Assembly: GCA_958510875.1 (NCBI GenBank)
Contig: OY294068.1
Coordinates: 148,402,388 to 148,466,387, forward strand
Source: Endomychus coccineus
Lineage: Eukaryota; Arthropoda; Insecta; Coleoptera; Endomychidae
Length of the DNA stretch: 64,000 nucleotides
Direction of reading: 5' to 3'
In this document: piece after piece, positions 56,102-64,000 of the stretch
Layout: every line of letters begins with the position of its first letter
Numbering within the stretch: position 1 is the stretch's first letter
Translations under genes and position numbers: made by a program
The notes under the pieces: model-generated
The model's input: the letters and a program-made list of their open reading frames with translations, nothing else
Databases searched by the model: none
Told to the model about the DNA's origin: nothing

Positions 56102-56912
56102 CTGTAAACCATCCTACTAGAAAATGTTTATAAATCAATCATCATTGTAGGTGATTTAAATATTGATTATCTGTCAAAATGTTCAAACAGAAGATCACTT
56201 TTAAGTATTTTAAAACGATTCAAACTGACAAACCATGTGAAGACCTGTACCAGGATTGATAAGAGAGCAAACTTTAACAGTGCTACTTCTATCGATTATG
56301 CCATAAGTAATCATGTTGATTCAGATGTAACTTTTTCTGTGTTTGACGCTTTAGTTGCTCAAATATTAAGTGTTCCTTTTGTAGTTGAATCTCCTACAGA
56401 TACCAATAGACTAATACGTCGCCGAAAATTAACACATTCAAGCATGTCTGAGTTCGCACATGTGTATTCACAAAATAAATGTATTAGCACAAAATTAGAT
56501 AATATTAATTTATTTTTTAATGAATTTTTAACACACTTTAAATGGTGTCCTGATGTTACTTGTCCTATAATAAGTTTTAATAACACAACGAAAACAATCG
56601 TAAAAAATAACTTCTATGTCAAACAATTTAAACAGGAATATGATGATTTGAAATTTTTGAACTATGTTTGCAGATCCACGGGAAACTGTGATTTGAGTTG
56701 TTTATAAAAATCAGAAATCTGACCTGAATAAAAAAATATCACGTTCAAAACTTTTACATAATGAAACATTACTTGCAAACTCGACTAATAAAAATAAAAC
56801 TTTATGGAACTTAGTTAATTCCAAGCTAGGACGGAATAAATGTGTCAATAGAGTAGTCTCTTTAAAGATTGAACAAGGGATAATTAAAGACAATAAAATA
56901 AAATGTAACGCT

Positions 56913-57476
56913 TTGGTAAACTTTTTTGTAAAATCCATAGAAGAAAAAATAATGCTTATACCTAACAATGCCTCCTCTACTTGTTCTCTACCTCCACTTT
57001 TTCACAAACCATTTTACCTTAGACCTGTTAATGCAGATGAAATAGTCTCAGTTATTACCAATTTGTCCAACAGTAAGCGTGCTGGTATAGATGATATTCC
57101 AATTAAGCTAATAAAATATTGCAAATACATTATATCTGATAGCATCTCTGAAAATAAGAAAATCTTAGGACTATTTTTCGATCTGTCTGCAGCATTTGAC
57201 ACTGTTAACTTCGATTTCCTAAGAGCTAAAATCGAACAAATTGGATTAAGAGGCAAAATCTCAGAATGGATAATGTCTTATTTAAAAAATCGGACCTTTT
57301 TTGTGACTCATGAACAAGAACAGTCCGATTGGATAATTTTAAAGAATGGGGTGGGACAATGTTCCATTCTCAGTCCCCTATTATTTCTGATTTTTGTAAA
57401 CGACTTACCTGAGCATATACGCAATGGTATTCCTTTTTCATATGCTGATGACTGGTATGATTGTAATAGCCGATGA
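56913..57476 (+). pseudogene. LINE reverse transcriptase with internal deletion
   Basis: The frame contains SKRAGIDDIPIKLIKYCKYI, then directly SENKKILGLFFDLSAAFDTV, VGQCSILSPLLFLIFVNDLP and FSYADDWYDC. The first palm Asp (FDLSAAFD) and the YADD box are present, but the fingers between 'IKLIKYC' and 'KILGLFFD' (normally well over 100 residues) are missing without a frame break. The frame stops shortly after YADD. Confidence 0.75.
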
Positions 57477-58570
57477 TACTGATTCGCTAATAATTAAAGC
57501 CAATACAGTTATGGATGATTTTGTGGAATGGTGTCATAATAACTTATTAATCGTAAATGCTGAAAAACTGTAGCAATTCACTTCACCAATAATAAAACAA
57601 TAAGTAATTTTGATTTAACTATCATGAATTCAACAATAAAAATGGAATATCAAACAAAATTTCTAGGTTGTATTACAGATTCCACTTTATCATTCTCTCC
57701 TCAAGTTGATGATGTATGCATTCAACTTTCAAAAGCTATGTTTGCTATAAAAAATCTCAAAGATGAGTTTGGAAAGAACAATCTTCTATCAGCTTATTAT
57801 GCGCTCGTTTATTCCGTTCTTAGCTATAATATTGTAGTATACTCAGAATTATATTTAATCTTGGTTTTCGTGAATCTTGTAAATCAACTTTTATTGAGAA
57901 CAAATTGTTAATTGCTCCATCAATTTACGTTTACAAAACAGCAATCTGTGCTTACAAAAACAAATCAAATTTAAAACAAAATAATGAGGTTCATTCATAT
58001 CAAACTAGGAACACAAATAGGATACACGTCAGAAAATTCAAACTCACAAAATACACTAAATCATCTAAATACAACATGAGTTACATCTACAATCGGCTTC
58101 CTACTGAAATTATTGAATCAACCAACATTATCTCCTTTAAGAAAAATCTCAACAAGTATTTATTGCAGAAATGTTTCTATTCTTTTGAGGAATTTGTTTC
58201 ACAATAGGCTTCAAATAATATTTATAGTGTTTGCATATTTTACTAACATATGACAACATGTGTTTTTTAATATTTAGGATCATGTGTATATGCTCGTATG
58301 TGTATATGTGTGTATGTGTGTATATTGTGTATATGTACATATGTATATATGAGTGTATGTATTATGATCCTTATTTTTTGATTTGATTGCTTTTACGGCA
58401 TAATTTTATATTACCCTAGGTCTTAATATTTTAATATTGTCTAATAGATTTAGTGTGTGTTATATTTTAGTGGCTTAACTTATGTGTCTAATTTTTGATG
58501 TAATATAATTTTAAGTACCTACATTGTCTGATGAATCCTACTGTAATAGTGTTGCAGGAAAATAAATGAC

Positions 58571-58593
58571 TATCTATCTATCTATCTATCTAT
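58571..58593. repeat. (TCTA)n microsatellite, LINE 3' tail
   Basis: Uninterrupted TCTA units directly follow the LINE 3' UTR. Confidence 0.85.
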
Positions 58594-58840
58594 ACAATAA
58601 ACACTATTAACTGAGGTGTGGCTGCTTAAAAGGACCAGCAACCAATCCTTCCACGTCCACCATTTTCGGTTGATCTAGTTCCCTTGATTATTATACGTTC
58701 CGGAAACTCAAAAAAATCGAATTAAAACAGTGGTGAAGACCGTCAACGGCTATTTTGACTTCTTAAGAAACCTGAACGGGCTCATCCTCTCTTTCAAAAC
58801 ATAGTATTATCTGGAATTAACTTTCTTTTCTTGATTTTAG

Positions 58841-59327
58841 TCACAGCAGTCAGGAGCAAATTGCAATATGGAATTTGCAGAATTGTACATGGTTGCAGAT
58901 GGATCATTCGTTTCGAATAGCTCGAATTTAGAATTCGCAAGTACAGACGCTTCATTAATGAGTAATATACCCGCAAGTCTTGCTGAATACAATGGTAACA
59001 GAGAATGTCCAGGCGCTTATACACGTACTTCTTCAATGGCGGCTAGACAATCAGGAACTTACGTAAAGCCATGTTGTCAATGTAGCGGCGAAATAGTTGA
59101 TTTATTAGCAAAAGTGAAAAAAGGTAATATTGAAAGCAAGCCTGAAGTAAATACCAACTTATCCAATTTTATCATTCCCAGAGCAAGGTATACAGAGAGT
59201 TTCCAGACTTGATCGACCGAAGTTTTGTAGATGGTTCAGAAATAAGAGTAAGAAACGGAACCAACCATTAAATGAATATTACCAAATGGATATGACTCAA
59301 CCAGAAGATGAGCACAGTCCGCCAAGA
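58841..59327 (+). CDS. candidate unrecognised gene, two exons joined by a 58-bp intron
   Basis: Exon 58841-59123 (acceptor cttgattttag; donor aaaaaag/gtaata) and exon 59182-59327 (acceptor atcattcccag; donor aga/gtgagt) join in frame (phase 1), giving 143 codons without a stop. The first exon encodes SQQSGANCNMEFAELYMVAD, a Ser/Asn-rich stretch, then VKPCCQCSGEIVDLLAKVKK. The second encodes a basic block (RLDRPKFCRWFRNKSKKRNQ) followed by an acidic tail (DMTQPEDEHSPPR). The continuation is unclear: a stop arises soon after the donor if it is unused. I do not recognise the family. Phases match the exons at 53858 and 44926. Confidence 0.5.
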
Positions 59328-59329
59328 GT

Positions 59330-59755
59330 GAGTTATAACGTGCTTTGATATTGCGGTAGTTCACTTGTACGTGTTCGCTTCCCAAAATAGAAGCTATTTT
59401 AAGGTATCAACGAAGAATATATTAACAGGATACCCACACTTCGTGTTGGAAATATCAATCGGAATATGGAACGGACGTAGGCGTCTTTTCGGTGATGTAA
59501 AAATCTTCCGTGCGCCTAAAACTACTGCGTCGCCAAACTTCCTTTCGAACGGTATCAGTACTGCATCGAATTACGTTAGTTGTTCAGAGAAAATTTTTAC
59601 AAACACAATGCACAGGGATATAATGTTATAATATGAAAAGCGAATAATAAATGAAATCTACTTATATTTATATTGTAATGAGCTTGGCAGAGAGGTGTCC
59701 TTACTGTGTTGTTCCAACAGAGTCAGCAATTCGGTTTTTTTTTTGCGGAGGTGAA
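59330..59755. other. possible 3' continuation of the candidate gene
   Basis: A frame at 59405-59631 (STKNILTGYPHFVLEISIGI..., ending HRDIML) could be a terminal exon behind a weak acceptor (ttttaag) in phase 0. Alternatively the coding ends a few codons after an acceptor at 59391 (aaaatag). An aataataaatgaa near 59644 could be a polyadenylation region. Confidence 0.25.
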
Positions 59756-59759
59756 CAAA

Positions 59760-61815
59760 ATTCTTTATGGGGAGCTTATAAGCCTTTGAGTCTCATGGTC
59801 TACTGTGAGAGTCACCATTCCAGGCATACTCACTAACAACTTCACCCCCTTTGTAGGCTTGTCTGACTATTGCCTCTGGTAACACTTAGGCTTGCTAGGT
59901 CATTGTATATCGCCTTTGTTTTGTTTGTTTACGGTACCTACTCGAGTATTTTCATACCTTGTACGAGTTTGTACAAGTCCTTCACTGGGTGGGAACTGTA
60001 TAATTCTGGTTCGCCGTTAGGCTTTCCAAAAATTGACTGTCTTTTGCGATTAAGTGCCTCGGATTTACACAGTATGTGTGTCACTGTTTCTGTATCCTTA
60101 CCGCAAAGTCTGCATGTCAGGTCGCTATTGTAAAGTCTCATTTTATTTAGGTGCCCTTTTACTGGTACATGGCCAGCATGAGCTCTGTTATGACTTTTAT
60201 TTTTTCCCTATTTAGTGCTAATAGGTTTGTCGTTCTTTTGTTACACGGGGCTTTGATGTATTTCTCCCCGTGTTCGTTTCCTGGGTTTTTTTCCCAGTAT
60301 TCTTTGTGGTTTTCTATAATCCATTTCTTTACAGACCTTCGTGCTGTACGTTTTGGTACCCTCGTGGTCTGTTCTGGATCTGGAGCGTCCTCCGACCCTC
60401 TTCTTCCATGTTCGTCGGCTTTTTCATTGGCTGTCGACCCCTGATGTTCCGGCACCCAGATGAGCTTAACGCGGTCTGTCAGTATTCCAAGTTCTTTGCA
60501 TGTCCATACCAGACGGGATGTCACTTCCTGACTTCTCATTGCCGTAAGTGCAGCCAGACTGTCTGTCAATGGATTTGCTCAACTTTGATGGCTCTTCGAT
60601 TGTTTTCCTTCACACATTGGAGTATTGCATATATCTTTGTTTGGAAGACAGAGATGTGTTACTCAATGAATAGCTGAAGCCAGTCTTTGGTCATGTTCGT
60701 TTCCTGGGTTTTTTCCCCAGTATTCTTTGTGGTTTTCTATAATCCATTTCTTTACAGACCTTCGTGCTGTACGTTTTGGTACCCTCGTGGTCTGTTCTGG
60801 ATCTGGAGCGTCCTCCGACCCTCTTCTTCCATGTTCGTCGGCTTTTTCATTGGCTGTCGACCCCTGATGTTCCGGCACCCAGATGAGCTTAACGCGGTCT
60901 GTCAGTATTCCAAGTTCTTTGCATGTCCATACCAGACGGGATGTCACTTCCTGACTTCTCATTGCCGTAAGTGCAGCCAGACTGTCTGTCAATGGATTTG
61001 CTCAACTTTGATGGCTCTTCGATTGTTTTCCTTCACACATTGGAGTATTGCATATATCTTTGTTTGGAAGACAGAGATGTGTTACTCAATGAATAGCTGA
61101 AGCCAGTCTTTGGTCATGAGTATACTTCTGCACCTGTACCTTTTTCAGTCTTAGACCCGTCTGTATACCAGATCTTTCTCTGTAGAGTGTCGCCCAGGTT
61201 TGTATGTTCCCATTCAGTCCTTTCTGGTCTTAATACGCTGAATGTGTTGTTAAAAGAGTGTCGCTTTGGTATTTCTACCAGTACACCGTCCATTATGTGT
61301 CTGTCTATTAGCTTTTCTAGGGTCTCGAGTTCGAATGACATAAGACTAATCGGTCTTAGGAACTTCGCAGTCTCCTGTCTAGTTTTTCCAGGTTTCGGTA
61401 TGGAAGTAACCTTCCCCATGATGTTGGAACATACCCTAGAGCCAGGCTGAGTACACTGCAAAGCCTCATCTCCAGTAGTTCTGGTCCCTTCTGCAGTAGT
61501 ACTGGGTAAATCCCGTCCGAGCCCGGTGATTTATATGGTTTAAATGAGTTTTTAGCCTATTGAACCTTGTCATAGGTCACCACCTTTTTAGCCATTCTCC
61601 AACTTTCCTTTGATCCTTATATCAAGGTGTCAAGGCAGGTGTCTGAACTATTTGAGATCCAGGAAAGTGTACTCTAAAGAGTTCTTTTATTGTTGCCTCC
61701 CCTGTGCTCATGTAATTCGGGTTCCACACAGTAGTTTGTGGACATCTCTCATTACTGGTTATGGTCGCTGGTACGCTTTATCCTCTTCTAAATCGTATTC
61801 GACAAAGATGGAGAT
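59760..61815 (-). mobile_element. non-LTR retrotransposon with RNase H and zinc-knuckle tail, internally deleted and duplicated
   Basis: Minus-strand order: endonuclease/linker remnant (about 61810-61620), RT fingers (61461-61270, TSIPKPGKTRQETAKFLRPI), then directly RNase H ([19 protein letters not shown] near 61160). The RNase H C-terminal half is present twice (DRVKLIWVPEHQGSTANEKA). The zinc-knuckle tail is at 60141-59938 (LTCRLCGKDTETVTHILCKS, ending [12 protein letters not shown]). It is the same family as 18350-20450. Confidence 0.85.
60271..61116. repeat. 423-bp tandem direct duplication, near identical
   Basis: 60271-60693 and 60694-61116 differ by only one base that I can see (in the T/C run of ctgggttttttt). 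Translations of both copies match except for one residue. The duplicated piece is the RNase H C-terminal half of the LINE. Confidence 0.9.
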
Positions 61816-61819
61816 AAAT

Positions 61820-62745
61820 GGGCGTTCCCGAATACTTTATTTCATTCTAAGCTGTTATGTGGTAAGCATAAAGTAATTATCCAAATATGGTACTAGCATT
61901 AGAATTGAATTAAGAACTGTAAATTTATTTCATTGTTCATAGAACAGATTTACCAGATAAAAAATATTCTCAAATCAATGTATAAACTATAGTGAATTAC
62001 TGCCGCAAGTGAACAGTGAACGCAGTGATAGCGTATCGCATATCGTAAGATGGTACAACCCACTACAGCGCTTTGCTTGTTTCTCGTTTAAAACAATACA
62101 GGGCGTCGATCTCTCTCTAACTCGCAAGTTTCCCATACAACGCTCGGTCTGACTCAAGCTGTATAGAGGTAAAAAGCATTATGCCGAAAGTTGATTGAAT
62201 TAGAGGCTGTCCTTTACTCCGGTTTTTCTATAGGTTTCTTCTCGTTTATATTTCCCCTAGCTTCCTGCTATGCGTTGAACCAATGACTATAAATATATCG
62301 TCGTCCATAACGTTAGAAGAGCGAAGTTGTGGTTAAACATCGTGAGGGAAAGATCATTTTTCCACGAGGTTTAACCAGATGTGTATTCAAACTCTCCGCT
62401 TACAAAGTGACCAACCTGGCATGACTGGCAATCATGTACTCGTAAATGTCACAACTACAGACCACTGTGGCCCAAATGTGTCTACTAAGTCAATGAGTTG
62501 AACGGTGCAAAACTACTTTTATATAATAGTTCTATGATTGCCTGGCATAACTATTTAACATTGACTCTTATGAAGCTTTTTATCTCTTTATATATTACCT
62601 CTATGCTTTTTAAGTTTCAAATCTGTATATTCTTAGTATCAACACTTTAAATTGATTTCCTCTCTTATTGACTCGACTTAACAAGACATGACAAAAAAAA
62701 ACAAGGGAATCAGAGGTCATGTTCTCAACAGTCGAGTATCCAATG
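61820..62745. other. no supported gene
   Basis: AT-rich; nothing recognised. Confidence 0.3.
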
Positions 62746-62749
62746 GCTG

Positions 62750-63700
62750 TAATTTAGTTAGTTGACAACGTTCCAATTTCCTTTTTTGTTTAGAGATTAA
62801 ATTATTGATCAAAGATTTGTGGTAACCATTTGCTGAATATTCTCAACTTCGTTGTTATAATTTTGCTGGCTCAAAGAGACATTCAATAATCTATGAACTA
62901 GATAGACTACTAAACGCTGCTATTTTATATCTAAATGGTGTAGCTGAATCTGCCGGGGTGTATTGGTTTGAATGGGTTTTCTGTATATGACGAAATCTTA
63001 GTGATTATCATGTTTTATAATGTTAATATCAAGGAAAGGAAGCCGATTATCTGTTTCTATTTTGACAGTGAATCTGAGTGAATCAAATTGGCCATGAAGC
63101 GTGTTCAAAAAGCCATGTAACTCAAAATCTATACTTGTAATCGCTAAAATGTCGTCAACATATCTATACCAAACTTTTTGAAACTGATTCAATTTTGATT
63201 TTAAAGAGGTTTCAAGTTCGCTTAGAAAAATTTTGACCAAAAAAGGAGAGTAGATTGCCCGTTGCACTTCCACTTGTTTCTTTATAGTAATTTTTGTTAA
63301 AAGTGAAATAATTTTCCTTCATATATAAAGATACAAGGATCACGTATTCTGTGCAGTTTCTATCGGGGATATCAATATTTGGAAGCCATTTCTTCAGAAT
63401 GTTTATCGGCTCAGCGATTCGTGTATTTGTAAATAGTAAAATAGCATCAAATGAAACGAGAGTATAACCAGGTTCAAGTTTGAAATCTTTCAATTTTGCA
63501 ATAAGTTCCAAAGAATTTTTCGCAGGCAAACTTAGTGCGGCTTGGAAGTTGCTAAATTCCTCCACTAACCATTATGCTATGTTATACGTAGGACAATTAC
63601 TGTTTGGAATGATTGGTATCATGAAATTACCCAGCTTATGAATCTTATAGTTCAGGCAATAAGCCGGGAAAAAGGCCATAATAAAACAAAATATAGTAAG
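62750..63700 (-). mobile_element. Penelope-like element, reverse transcriptase region
   Basis: Minus strand: PAYCLNYKIHKLGNF (about 63660, matching the 'GLPKIHKxG' fingers motif), SFDAILLFTNTRIAEPINIL (63565-63212 frame; the catalytic SFD is present), a degraded 'GSPxGxxLS' region, and after a frameshift (63273-62998) WYRYVDDILAI with intact YVDD and PFLDINIIKHDNH. Decayed linker sequence continues to about 62750 (IYRKPIQTNTP). The GIY-YIG endonuclease is not seen. Confidence 0.85.
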
Positions 63701-64000
63701 CTAGAATTTCAAAATTTTTTCTGCATTTTGTTCCCCATAGATCATTCATGACTATCAAGACCGCGGGAGTCGACCTTTCTACCCCTCCAAAACGGGGTTT
63801 CAACCCCTCAGAAGAGCATTCTTATAAAAACAAACCAAAAGCTTAGAAAATCAATGAATTAAGAGCCGAAAATAACCCCTAGTAGGTTTTTTGGGTCGCT
63901 GGTTACGATTCCGCTGTTATTTTTTCCAAAATACTCTCTCCTGATGGAAAGTTCGGGAAATCTGAGATGGTTATGAATAATAAAGTATAATTTTGTTGCA
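63701..64000. other. no supported gene
   Basis: Nothing recognised. The text ccccctccaaaacggggtttcaacccc near 63780-63810 resembles the 'caacccc' text inside the DD41D arms at 21090 but is too short to call. Confidence 0.25.

Larger units (their letters stand above)
56115..58595 (+). mobile_element. non-LTR retrotransposon with EN remnant, RT (YADD) and TCTA tail
   Basis: The + strand starts inside the endonuclease end (ILGDLNIDYLSK-like text at about 56150, then ATSIDYAISNHVDSDVTF). It continues through a linker (56237-56707) and RT (56913-57476), and then a post-RT domain (57624-57911, EYQTKFLGCITDSTLSFSPQ; 57905-58207). It ends in (TCTA)n at 58571-58593 after an aataaatgac signal. Frameshifts separate the blocks. 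Confidence 0.8.

Noticed and set aside
60270..61100. Two long identical + strand frames of 135-137 codons
   Set aside because: They are the antisense of the LINE RNase H domain, which has clear motifs on the minus strand; their identity only reflects the 423-bp tandem duplication.
1..64000. tRNA, rRNA or CRISPR arrays
   Set aside because: I looked for tRNA-like arms, rRNA cores and regularly spaced short direct repeats; the only arrays are minisatellites and element subterminal repeats.

Overview
This window is nuclear DNA from an insect-like animal. The evidence is spliced genes with short (50-62 bp) introns, AT-rich intergenic DNA, a complete Huntingtin-interacting-protein-14 (ZDHHC17-type) palmitoyltransferase gene, and a dense, nested load of mariner/Tc1, hAT, Helentron, MULE-like, Penelope and non-LTR elements. 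Several DNA transposons keep matching termini and recognisable target-site duplications. A beetle-like genome is a guess only; nothing here fixes the order. There is no prokaryotic, organellar or CRISPR content.

Host genes. (1) The 3' end of an unrecognised Ala/Glu-rich protein enters from the left edge (2-487). (2) Hip14 occupies 7191-25686 on the + strand in seven exons that join in frame to 625 codons plus stop. They carry ankyrin repeats, membrane segments and an intact DHHC zinc-finger domain. Introns 1, 2, 5 and 6 are tiny, while introns 3 (6.8 kb) and 4 (9.5 kb) are swollen by transposons. (3) A candidate unrecognised gene is built from phase-compatible exons at 44787-44868, 44926-45062, 53858-53953, 58841-59123 and 59182-59327 (+). 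Two of its introns are 57-58 bp; the others are filled by repeats.

Mobile DNA, left to right. An aged hAT (1838-6542, ZMYM1-type transposase) carries non-LTR inserts. Hip14 intron 3 holds a hairpin MITE, a hAT (8931-11924) invaded by a 2.1-kb palindrome, a 185-bp tandem duplication and a minus-strand LINE. Intron 4 holds two mariners, a hAT-like element (18039-23154, 7/8 TSD) containing a LINE and a DD41D element with ~500-bp inverted arms, and a third mariner. From 26 to 33 kb there are inverted Penelope pieces, a snap-back MITE, a LINE end abutting a hAT end, inverted tandem arrays and short perfect palindromes. From 33 to 44 kb there are two copies of one LINE (one split by a mariner), a ZSWIM3/MULE-like element with inverted ends, a DD41D fold-back inside it, and one arm of a 1.6-kb repeat whose inverted partner lies at 54.5-56.1 kb. 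From 45 to 48.6 kb there are Pif1-helicase and Helentron endonuclease remnants. From 50 to 54 kb there are more Tc1-type fold-backs and a 3-unit minisatellite. From 56 to 64 kb there are a LINE with a YADD motif, the candidate gene exons, a LINE with RNase H carrying a 423-bp tandem duplication, and a Penelope reverse transcriptase.

I found no obvious new multi-gene system. The most unusual signals are the recurring palindromic architecture of the Tc1-type elements (arms that duplicate the transposase 3' end), the giant palindrome at 9.7-11.8 kb, three short hairpins each sitting between 9-bp direct repeats, and the unrecognised multi-exon gene.
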